From Lineus longissimus (Eukaryota > Nemertea > Pilidiophora > Heteronemertea > Lineidae): 60,000 nucleotides of DNA. Positions 25,491 to 36,922 of this stretch are shown here, in pieces. The position numbers and the translations under genes were made by a program. Location: the NCBI RefSeq assembly GCF_910592395.1, contig NC_088308.1, forward strand, positions 27,111,501-27,171,500, written 5' to 3'. The notes under the pieces were generated by a model. The model saw only the letters and a program-made list of their open reading frames with translations. It made no database searches and was not told where the DNA came from. How positions within the stretch are numbered: position 1 is the first letter of the stretch; each line of letters begins with the position of its first letter.

Positions 25491-25555
25491 TGCCACGTCG
25501 CGTGCGCATGCGCAAAGACCGGAAGCAGAATTGAGTTGGCAAATTTTAGCAGACC
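25491..25555 (+). promoter_or_regulatory. Core promoter of the p115/USO1 gene (CREB3-like, NRF1 and ETS sites)
   Basis: TGCCACGTC (25491-25499) resembles the binding site of CREB3/CrebA factors, which control secretory-pathway genes. TGCGCATGCGCA (25503-25514) is a palindromic NRF1 site, and ACCGGAAGC (25518-25526) is an ETS site. All three lie within 65 bp of the start codon, and no TATA box is seen. This is a typical housekeeping promoter and implies a very short 5' UTR. Sites were read by eye; factor binding is inferred. Confidence 0.6.
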
Positions 25556-28500
25556 ATGGATTATTTTCGCAAATATTTAGGCACTACCCCCGGTGCTGGG
25601 CAGCCCAGTGGTGCTGATACGGTAATGAATGAATACATCATTATCTATTGATTATGAGTACCCTCATTGACCTTTTTCAGGCGCCGTACAAATCCTAATA
25701 TCCAGTCCGTATTTAAGCCGGTGGTGAAATCCAATGCACTGCAGGCTTGCATGCAATGCACCACATCATGTGCATAGGCCACCGTGACCGTATGCATTGC
25801 ATATTCAGCTGACATAAAAAGTGTCATGAATCCGCAATTACCATGGTCACACAGGAATCAAAATGAATGGTAGCGGCTTAGCCCAACATGCGGTCTCCAC
25901 TGTTACTCCTCTAGATCAGGAGCAACTCTGAAAACCCATCATCATATCCTCGAGAGTCGAGCAGTGTCTCACTCTCAACCTGGGCATCCGTCCCTGAAGT
26001 GATACAAAGGTCCGATGGTGATGAGTGCAGCAGGTCCATGTCATGCCTGTACATTCAACATTCACAGTTGACAGCGTGTTTAACATCAGTGTGTATTGCA
26101 GGTGGAGAAGTTAAATGATCGTGTTCAATCATCAACTCTGTTGGATGACAGGAGGGATGCTGTCAGGGCGCTCAAATCACTTTCAAAGGTTGGTTCTAAT
26201 AATATAACACAAGGCAAAGTGAACGTTTCTGCTTAGTTTCTATCACAGTTTGATGTAAATCTTTCATGCCTAGAGTTGTGAACAAAAGATCCCTTTGACA
26301 CAGCATCATCTGCACTGCCTGTGTGCATGAGCAGTTTTCAGTCTGTCGAAAGCCAAGTAAGCATATTTGGTATGCATATGTGTGGCATATTTTAAAAACA
26401 ATCTCCAAATACAAGAACTTGATGATTTTAATCTGGACCTGGTGAGAGTTTCAGTAATGTCACATAGTTGTTTTATTTTTATTTCAGAAATATCGCTTGG
26501 AGGTTGGCACACAGTCTATGGAGACCCTGATCCAAGTGTTACAGACAGACCGTGCTGATCCTGAAATCATGGGCTATGCTCTCGATACCTTGTGCAATGT
26601 GATGTCAAATGAAATGTTCCCTGAAGACGGAGGTAAGCTGAAGTAAAAAGCTTTGGAGCATGAATTGACTTGAAATGTTTACTTAAAAGAATCCAGAGGA
26701 CCTGCCACTTTCATCTAGAGAGTGCCACCTTATTGACAGTATTAAGGTTGCCCATTCTGTTTTGACTTTTGTGCAGCGAGTATAATTGGAATCTACAGAA
26801 ATACCATTCGAACAATTTACTAGAAATAGCCTATCAACGTTTACTTCGTTTATTTGGCTACATATGCACGTAGTACTTCAAAAGTCTTCTTGATTTCAGA
26901 AGAGAGCATTCCAGAGCACTACCCTGAGGACCTTGGTGGCCAGTTCACAGAAATATTCATAAAGAACATGGATAACACACATCTACTTTTGTCTTTGCTG
27001 GAGGTAAGTTGTGTATTGTATTGTCTTGGCAATAGACAAAAGACTATGAGCTAAATCCAAAGAGAAAACTCGAGTTGTCAAAATTAGTGCGTTGCTGTTG
27101 TTGTCCGTCAATCAAATGCTCCTACACTTTTCAGGAATATGATTTCCACATTCGGTGGCCCACTGTCAAACTCCTGATCATCCTGCTGACCAACCGCAGT
27201 AAGGATCTCCAAGAAGCCATCCTGGTCAGCCCGATGGGTGTCTCGAAAATGATGGACCTCCTCTCAGATAGCAGAGAAATCATTAGAAATGATGTAAGTT
27301 GGAACATGTCCGCTGATGATAGAACTAAGAAATGAACTGTTCAGGATCTTGAGAAGATGAAAAGAAAATAGATTCTGGTAGGTTTCAGCAGCCAAGTTCA
27401 TACATGTTTCAGAGTGGACGTTTATTTAGATGTTGCAGGCTGGCTCAAAAGTAAAAAAGACAAGTTGAATTCTTTGGGGTTCTTCTTATATACAAGAATA
27501 TATATTACTGGCGGTTAATTGAATTGCCTGCACTCTGAAAATACTGAAATGTTTATATTTATCTTTTAGGGCTTGCTACTACTGAATCACCTTACCAAGG
27601 GTAATGCCAACATTCAGAAGATTGTGGCATTTGAAAATGCTTTTGAGAGACTCCTCGATATCATCAGCATGGAGGACAATAGCGACGGAGGTATGGGCAA
27701 GAAATTATACTCTTTTAACACAATACCAAATTCTATTTATGGTCATTTTGTATAAGATGTCAATTACCCATGAGCTGCAATGTATGAGTAATAGTAATGT
27801 AGTAAAGTTATGGACAAGATGATAAGTCTAGCCATATTTGGTGTGAGGTGGTGTCTTTTTGTGCAAGGTTATGTTACATGAATATGATGGCTATTTCTGG
27901 TCATTTCAGGTATTGTGGTGGAAGACTGTCTGCTCCTACTTCTAAATCTGCTGAAAAACAACTCATCCAACCAGACATTCTTCAAAGAAGGCAGCTTCAT
28001 TCATAAGTTGACACCTTTCTTTGAGCTTCAACCAGTTGAGCAGAGTCCACAAGGTGGTTGGTCTGCGCAGAAAGTAACCAATTTACACCTGATGCTTCAG
28101 GTTAGTGCATTTACAATCATTTTAAAAACAACTTGTTAGAAGTAAGGTCGGCTGACTGGTTATCTTCAAAAGGGTTAGACCTAAGATCATACTCTGAAAA
28201 CTTCAGTATGGTGGCAAAAATTGCTCGTTTTGGAATCAGAAAAGACTATTAAGCTTTCAGTCATCTGTAGATTCATCAATGTGGTAATTATTCAAACTAA
28301 AGTTGTGATGTGTATGTTTTACTCCATCTACACCTTACAGGTTGTCCGCACACTTGTCGCTCCCAGCAATCCCCATCAACAAACTGTTATCTGCCAAAAT
28401 GTCATGAATAAATGCCGTAAGTTGAATATCGATTGAGTTTTGACCAATATGTCCATGTATAAGTTCTCTTGTTATCCTTGTAGTAAAACTCATCCAATAG

Positions 28501-31500
28501 TTGGGTGAACTGTATCGCTTGTCACAGGCCCCAGTGATTATTTCCAATTTTTTTTTGCATACAACATAAACCGCTTGTTAGTAATAGGACACTTTAGAAG
28601 AGCATGTTTTGATGCTGTTTCCCCTTGCTTTCAGGTCTGCTACACCAACTGTGCTCCATCCTCATGGCAAGTGGTGTCCCTGCCGACGTCCTCACCGAGA
28701 CCATCAACACTGTCTCCGAGGTCATCCGAGGCAATTCATCAAATCAAGAATACTTCGCTTCTGTGATGGCCCCATCAACTCCACCCAGGTATGCAATGAA
28801 CAAGTGGAATTACAAATTACTTCAAGACAAGCTGGAGTTAGTTCGATTGTGACATGGCAAAGATGAAGTGGCTTGTATTTTCGAGGTCTTTCTGTATAAG
28901 GACAATCACACAGTACTTTTTAGCCATGGTAGTATTACATGTACCTGTATTACTAAGACAATCGGCATGTACAACTTTACACATTTCTTATTTTCAGGCC
29001 AGCTATTGTTGTGTTGTTGATGTCCATGGTGAATGAAAAACAACCATTTGTCCTACGGTGTGCTGTCCTCTATTGTTTTCAATCATTCCTCTTCAAAAAT
29101 GAGCTCGGCCAGTCGCAGATTGTGCAGACGCTGCTGCCGTCTACAGCAGATGGTAAGAATTGATAATCAAGGAATATAATCTGTGGAAGTACATCCCCGC
29201 ACCTGTCCGGTGACAACTTCTACATGACGACTTTCATTGCCATAGCTTTGTTCCACATTGGATGGTTGTGGCATAATAAAAACTACTGGTCTTACATGTA
29301 GTCTAACTTTTTGTGACCACAAGTTAGAATTAAGCTGGCACTGTGTACCATTACTTCGTAGCTTGTTGTTTCAAATGAGTTTGTTTCTCCTCTTGCAGTG
29401 AACACCATATCAGCTGGTCAGCTCCTGTGCGGCGGCCTCTTCAGCCCTGATCCATTGTCCAACTGGTGTGCAGCAGTAGCCCTTCTGCATGCCATACTGG
29501 AGAACTCAAAAGAGAAGGAGCAGCTCCTGAGAGTGCAGTTAGCTACAAGTATTGGCAATCCTCCCGTCTCACTCTTACAACAGTGTATGAACCTGCTGGC
29601 TCAGGGTCCTAGATTCCAGACGAGAGTGGGCTTGTTGATGCTGTTGTCGATATGGACGGCTGGATGTCCTGCAGCAACCACACACTTCCTGACCAACATG
29701 GCCAATGTACCTTTTGTATCCTTTGTCTGAAAAGTTTCAAATGATCACTGATGAAGAGGAGCCGATTGCAATGATAGGTCTTCCAGTTTCAGTACTTCAA
29801 TGTTCTTAGTGGATTGTTAGCCATAGCTACAAAAGTGCTCATGACAGCCCAAGGAAAGCCTTGGTCTCAAAATTTTGAGTGTTATTGAACCGTCCTATGT
29901 ATTGGATGAAAAACTTTGGAGTTTAAGTAATGGCAAGCTCACTGTCCTTGTGTTTACTTCTTGACTCCCGTGTTCAGCTAATTTCCCAGATCTCGGCCTC
30001 AGATGGTGACGAACAGGAGATGCTGGTCCAGGGCCTCTGTGCATTCTTACTCGGGATTGCTGTGCATTACAACAATGATGACGTGGAGGGATACACAAAG
30101 TAAGTCTTCTTCACTTCGCTCATTCAGAGAGCCACTCCTGCACTTCAGAGTCAGATTTCTGATGTGTGATTGGTGTTGTTAGTTTGTGACCTTGTTGTCA
30201 TGAGATGCCAAAGATAGGTCTTGTAGGGATTCATCACGCATTCTTCACAGGATCAACTATGTAACTATGCATCATTGAAATCGCTTGCCGTGGGACTCCT
30301 GTTCATGCCAGCCATTTTTAATTTAGTGTCGCCCATACATGTAAGTAAAATCATTGTTTAGGTGGGAAAATTATACTGGCATGAACATGGAAGATTATTT
30401 GTATGCCAGTTTATCATTCCTTTCAAAACTTCTGCCTCGTTATGTTCCAGAGACTCCCTCCGTCAGGTCATAGAGAAACGAATCGGGCTAGAGATGTTCA
30501 CAGACAAACTCGGCCAAGTGCCAAAGTTTGAAGGTTACACGAAGGCGGCAAAACGACCTAATGTCCATTACAAACAATCCAATGAAGTTATATTTGATTA
30601 CGAGTTCACACGGATATTCAAATATTTAGAAAGTAAGTATTGTTTTGACTAATGAGGTTCACCAAAGTGCGACATGGGTGCTCTAAATCACAGTAACCTG
30701 TGATTTTAATTGCTGCTATGTGCATCTCTTGTCTCCTGGAAGAATCTGTTAAATGTTGAAGCTTTTATGTTGTATTTCAGATGACATTTTAAAATCCGTC
30801 TCGTCAATCCAGGATGAGTCGCCGGTGAAAAACACAAACTTTGAAGCGCACGATAACATTGTATTGCAGTACAAGTCACTTATAAGAGATCAGGTAGGAA
30901 CATGTTTTTGCTTACTGGAGGCCCCACTTAACCGGGGTAAAGAGGGTTGAAGGATTCATTCTGCTGACTTTCTTTATTGAGCATTTGCTTTTGAGAAGGT
31001 GCCCTTTGTATTAGTGTTGAGTCCAAAAGTCACTAAAAAGTTATTGCTCCTATTTGTTTTGTTGTCCTGTTTGTGTTTTCAAGTATTCTTTTATTGTGTC
31101 TTACAGGATGTTGAGCTGTGCAAAGTGAGAGGAGAGGTGAACATATTGCGATCACAATATGACACGGCACAGAAGAAGATTGATGAGATGTCAGAACAGG
31201 TCCAGCAGTTGAAAGACCAGAACTCTTTACTAAAAGTCAGGTCTGGTGGGACACAGAGCCAGGTGGAGATAACCAAGGAAGCAGGAGAGGAAATTGCCAA
31301 ACTAAAAACAGAATTAGAAGATAAAAATAAACTGGTGACAGAAAATAATGCAACGGTAGAAAAGTTGGTAAGTGGCATTTGTAGTCTAACAATTGTAGAA
31401 CCTAAAACTTATACACTGATGTCCGCCAAATCAAGGTTGGAGCCAGCGGGCCTACTTTGCTTGAAACTCTAGTGGTAAGCATTACTGCCTAAAAGCAAGT

Positions 31501-32689
31501 TTGGAAGAACATGGATGCAATTTGCTTTGTGCCCTGTGGATAAAAATTATGTTTTAGGATTCCTGTGTCTATAACTTTACAGAAAGAGGAGTTGACAATA
31601 GCGGCCGCCCAAGCCTTGGCCAACTCCAGCAGTGATGGGTCACAGCCCGAGCCAAACGAAAGTGCAATGTTACAGGCAACCATTCATCGGTTGCAGTCAG
31701 ATTTAGGAGAGGTCAATGCAAAGTTAAAGCTGAGAGAAGAAGAAGTGAATCAGCTGAATACGAAATTAGCAGAGACCAACAAGTCTTTGACTGAAGAGGT
31801 AAGTTTATCAATTTTCTTGTATTGTATTGCTTGGGATACTCTCCATGCATTCTAGGAGTGTTTCAGTATTTGTCAAATTTACATTTGACTATGATATGCA
31901 CAGGGATTCTGACAAGATATAAAGATCATTTCAGCTGTCCTATCATTGTTCATTCTCCACCTTTCAGGGTGCTGCTACCCCAGAGAGAGCCACTGGCAGT
32001 GATGGAGAGGCAGCTGCAGCCAGAGTAGCTGAGTTGGAATCTAGGCTTTCCTCACTAGAAGAAAGCAATAAGACCACTACTTCAGAGAGGGATAGCTTAC
32101 AAGTGCAACTGCAGAAGTCAACGCAAGAAAGTAACGCCATTAGAGAAACACTGAAAGTAAGTTTTTATGAGTTTGTTTAGCTGGTGCAACCAGGGAAGAG
32201 CCCAATGTAAAACTACATGTATAACCTCAACCCATCATTACATTTTCAGAAATCTGAAAAGAGTCAGTCAAGTTTTTCAGAAGAGAAAAAACAGATTGAA
32301 GAGGATCGAGATACGCTGAAAAAGGAGCAGGAAGATTTATTGGTGCTGTTGGCTGATCAGGATCTCAAGATGAAGTCGTACAGGAGCAAATTAAAGGAAC
32401 TCGGTCACAAGGTGAGCTAGGTCTCAAACCCTTGGGTAACATTTCAACTAAAGTGCCAACTGCCCATTCCCCACCAGTCTTTACGGTGTGCTTCCTACCA
32501 TGTGTCGTTTCTTTTCGTATGCTCAATAGATCCTGCCTTCCTGCTCTCTCTCTGATCATATTTGCCAGTCTCTTAATAATCAGGTTATTGCATTGTCTAC
32601 TCTTTCAGTTTGATGATGATGACGATGACGACGATGAGGAGGATGATGATATCGATGTTGATCTGGAGGATGAACTAGAGGAGGACTAG
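25556..32689 (+). CDS. USO1: General vesicular transport factor p115 (USO1), complete, 19 coding exons
   Basis: Golgi tether that captures COPII/COPI vesicles with Rab1 and golgins. Exons: 25556-25621, 26102-26188, 26488-26632, 26900-27003, 27135-27293, 27570-27690, 27910-28100, 28341-28416, 28635-28788, 28998-29152, 29399-29715, 29978-30099, 30451-30632, 30781-30893, 31107-31367, 31583-31798, 31968-32156, 32250-32411, 32609-32689. They join in frame to 966 aa; human p115, from memory, has about 960. Residues 1-640 form the armadillo-type globular head, with conserved stretches such as QFTEIFIK, ILVSPMGVS, AFERLLDIIS, QKVTNLHLMLQ, GVPAD and QLLCGGLFS. Residues about 650-925 are heptad-rich coiled coil. 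The C-terminal region keeps DLLVLLADQD and ends in a 26-residue tail that is almost all Asp/Glu. The start has a good context (GACCATGG). It converges on the xylosyltransferase gene. Splice sites are canonical except one U12-type intron. Confidence 0.96.
29716..29977 (+). other. U12-type (minor spliceosome) intron in USO1
   Basis: The intron begins GTATCCTTT, an exact match to the U12 donor consensus RTATCCTTT. CTTCTTGAC (29957-29965) resembles the U12 branch site TTCCTTRAC at 7 of 9 positions. The branch A at 29964 lies 13 nt before the end of the AG acceptor, within the narrow U12 range. There is no long pyrimidine tract. It splits the coding sequence between VPF and LISQ, phase 0, at 525 codons. 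The other 17 introns begin with ordinary GTAAGT-like donors. Confidence 0.8.
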
Positions 32690-33780
32690 ACAAAAGAACA
32701 TTGTTATGGATAACTAGATTATCATCTGCGGCTGATGAAAATCTTGATTGTATTCAATATCTTTGCATAGCAGGACATTGATCTCAAAGTGGATGAACAG
32801 ATATTTTGAACATCAGGCACAAGGTTTTCATCAGGCTGCAGGATGTCGTTATGTATATTCACAATCATGTTGAATATGTGTGGACTTAGTGCTATGCAAG
32901 AGTATGTGTACAGATTTTGTGTAACATATATAGATGGGAGGGGTGGGGGCCATTTGGCTGTTGTGGCGTGTACACCTGGTAAGATCACTAATGGCCAGAG
33001 TTTTCTTCCTTTGGTCCTGTTTGATGTTGGAGTTTTCTTCCCTCAACTGTCTGCCTGCCTGGGTTTAAAGAGGCCAATCTCCCCATGTGTGTTATATGAA
33101 TCTTCTCTATAACTCGCCATGTAGATTTACTGCCAGTTAATGAATTAAAGAAATAATTGGTGTCCTTTGAACTGTTTTATTGAGGGAAGGCATTGTATCC
33201 TCATCCTTATACATAATCCCTGTTTGAGATAAACTTTTAGTCACATTTTGTTTTTATGTACGCAGTGTAATATGAGAGCCACATCCAATGTGTCAAATGT
33301 TAAAGGATTTTAGGTCCAAGTTAGAAATACATGTAGCACTATTTTACAAAGGCTTGCAATGCGCTTTTGATAACTACATTGATGGAGTACATGTTCCTCA
33401 CATGCTTGCCTTTCTAGTCTTCACTGCATATCTAATATGTCACAGCTTTATTTAGATTGGATCCGTTGAATAAGAATTATGTATGTACCTTGGTCCATTT
33501 CTTATGATACTGAATCACTTTGCAGAAATAGAAAAGTTTATCAAATAAAGTTTATCTGGGGTTGAGGAATGTTGATAATTTTGTGATATTTTCTCATCAT
33601 TGGTGACAGAAGTTGCCCTCAGTGTTCCAAGGTTTCATCAGATTTCATCACGTTTTTTCGTCTCTACATTCTAGACCATGCTAGGCATTAATTAGATTAG
33701 CCTACCTGTATTTTAAATTGTAGTACAGAAAGAATCATCGTAGGATACTTCATCCAATAAAGAATTATTTATCATCTAAA
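32690..33780 (+). other. 3' UTR of USO1 with two poly(A) signals
   Basis: No coding signal follows the stop. AATAAA occurs at 33544-33549 and again at 33756-33761. These are the likely alternative ends, giving UTRs of roughly 0.88 and 1.1 kb. The open frames at 32722-33112 fall in this UTR and resemble nothing known. Confidence 0.6.
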
Positions 33781-34630
33781 TCAGTCTTTTTCGTTTTTCA
33801 CTCCTCATCCGGAATGAATTGTGATGTCATTTGAAAGTTCTGTAATGAGACGGTGTATTGCAATGTTGGGTGCCCATGTACATGTATGAACTGGTGTGTT
33901 CTCATCCAATGCCAGATAGAGTGTTCCTGATGCTACCTCAGTAGGTACTTCAACAAGGCTGTTTTAGTAGCCCAATACAAGTGTACATGGAGTTAGGCTA
34001 CCAAGCAGGGTTCATGGACCACCAAGTAGGGTTCTTGGGCTGGTCTTCAAGAGTACATTGAGACAGAATCTTCAATAAAGGCAGATGCTGTCCAGGTACA
34101 AGGGTTGTATCAGGCAACATGCAACTAAAGACCCCACATTTGTAGAATCACAACCAAAGACAACTCACATACACTGAAACGCACATCCAAGTGAGACAGG
34201 TGATATCAACAGCAACTGGCAAGTTCACTTCAGAGCAGAGACCAAGTTCCAGAATAGGGTGAAGGTCAACTTGTCTATAGCCCATCCCATTGGCATCCAT
34301 AGATGGTGCTGGTAGTCAATGGGCTTTGAGTGTTAGCTTTGATACTATTGTAAGGCCCGAACCATCATGTGACGTAACAAAGGGCCAACACCTCATGAAT
34401 CGTCTGTGATTCTATTGACGTCATACATGTAGTTTTTGACCTTATCCGTAGTCTTTTCACTTGCGTGTACATATCTCGACAAATCCATCATACACTGGGG
34501 ACAACCAGTGTACCGTAGATCCAGGAAGCCGGAGTTTCACTGGTATTCCTAATCCTATTATGTCTGGAATGCCAGGCAATCATCAAAGAGACAGTTCACG
34601 TGACGAACATAAGTATTTTGTTACAAAATA
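33781..34630. other. Convergent intergenic region
   Basis: This lies between the 3' ends of two genes pointing at each other. It holds a palindromic CRE, TGACGTCA (34416-34423). I see no gene or repeat here. A 60-codon frame at 34461 has no recognisable content. Confidence 0.5.
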
Positions 34631-34633
34631 CAT

Positions 34634-36922
34634 TTTATTATGAAAAAGATATTATCTACCCAAAGATTTCTTTGGTGTATTTACATGTACATTAAAAGGT
34701 AGAATTACATAACAGGGCATTCAATCAGTCCTCTTATTGAGGCAAACTTATGATTGACAGAATAAGACTTGAAATAATCTCACAAATTACTACTGAAATT
34801 CAAATGAAACCAAAAATATACATGTATGTTCATGTATCTTAGAAATTTACAATAAATATCGCAGGAATTCATAAATCTCCGAAATAGCAAAAAATGTAAT
34901 TCATGACAGATCTATGGCAATAGGATGGATAAAGAATCCTTTTTCAGATCTTAGAGACATTATTATAGTTCCAGATCTCAATCAACATCATACAGGTACA
35001 TATAGCCTCCTGGTATTGCACACGCACCTGTTTCATAAATGTTTTTAGGTTAACATGACAAGCAAGCTTACTGGTTCATGCATTGCATGACGCATGTCAG
35101 TGAAAAAGTCACTGGCCTCTGGGTAAGACAGAAAGTCACTGCAAATGCCAAACCTTCTGCAAGACTGACAGTGGAAGCATAAGATACATGTGTGGTGCTT
35201 CCCCTTTCCTATACTTACAATCTATTTCTAATGCTCACAGAAAAACATCTATCAAGGAAGCCCTCTTGAAAAACAATTTATACATTTAGAAGAAGCAGCA
35301 CCAATATAACAGAGGGCAATTCCAAGATGTTGATAATCAATCTACTTATTTAGCTGACAATTTCGGCAAACATGATCCAGTACATTTCTAGTACTTTTGG
35401 CCTCATAACTCAAAGCTAAGGGGCAGTGCGTTATCTCACAACTACATTAATTCTGACTAAACAGCTACATGTCAAACTACATACATGTCATACATGTATA
35501 AACAGACTACAAAACAATACAACCCAAACATACATGTACTGAGCCAAACAAAAAGATCTACCAGTATATTTGTTTCAAGGATTAAACCAATTGATTTGCA
35601 TAGCTTTTAGAAAATAACCAATATATGCATGTTAAAACAAGTAATGAGTATGTAACAAGATTATAAGACTTTCAGTTTAGACTAGAACTCAAGTAGGGAA
35701 GCCACCATTGCAATTTTGGCTTTTGATGGACTTGGACAGACTTGTAATAGGGATATGATGTAGTTGCCACTGTAAAAACTGCAGGTCTATATTTCGTTAA
35801 CAGGACCTACTGCAGATTCTGTTTGTACAAGGTCAGCTCCTGGACGACAAGCACAGATAGCACTGCCCACATCCTATCGTAATCCCATTGTAAGAAAATC
35901 GCAATGGTGATTCCCTGCTCAAGTGAACAGGCAAATAAAAACATTCATTTATACCACATCAATCTCAACCATGTCATGTAGTTTTGATTCAAAGATAATG
36001 TCTTCAAGTTTATAGTGTCTTCTCAAGTAAAATTTTGAACCTTGAAAATAACAACTCTGAGCAAATAATTCCTCACATGATTGACAGAAGCATATCATTT
36101 AAGAACTGATTGTACATAAGTGATAAGCTGAAGAGCTTCAGTAACAAACATAAGTACGTAGTTTTAACCACAAATGACCAAGTCAAAAGGAGTGCAGTCT
36201 ACATGGTCTACATGTATGTAATAAAACATGAGACAGCAAACTCCATTTATCTCATCCAGGACATAATATATTCTGTTGTTTATACCTTCAGCTTGTCATG
36301 GATATTCTTACATGGACTTAATTTCATGATAACAGTCAGATCAAATACACGTGTATCTACATCATAAGTGAAAAAGACACCGTGCTTTTTCTCTGCACTT
36401 ACATGTAGTACAAAAGTCTACATGATCCATAATGCAACAAAAACATTGACAGTAGCAAATAAGTAGTGTCCATATCGGTTTAATACTAAAAAGTATTTGT
36501 ACAAATATATATATATCTATTTTACCAAAAATATATTACACAAAATCTTTTTGGTTGGGATTTCATCTATGACTGGTGGACACTTTGTTATCTTGCTACA
36601 ATATTTACTGAATGACCAGGAGATAGACTAAGTTATTGTCTGGCACCATATATGATTCAGCAAACAAGTAATAGCTTTAAATGTTTCCTCAAACACGTGC
36701 AGGATCCCATAGCCATCGTGAGGATGGCTTTTAAGTTCTATTCTAGCTTTACATTGAAATTCAAATTTAAAGGTTGGGTTGAAAAAAATCATATTCTAAG
36801 ACAGTCAACGTTCTTTAAAAACAAACCTGAAGGTAGACCATTGAAATGAATATTGCAGCGAGACATCCTTTTAATCTGTAATCATATAAAAATAAATGTA
36901 ATTGGCTGAGGTAAGGTGTCTG
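34634..36922 (-). other. Probable long 3' UTR of the xylosyltransferase gene
   Basis: About 2.3 kb without coding signal follow the stop codon on the minus strand. An AATAAA on that strand (34639-34634) is the first strong poly(A) signal I found. ATTAAA variants near 36875 and 36484 could give shorter ends. The stretch is AT-rich, with many ACATGTA words. The exact end is uncertain. Confidence 0.4.
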
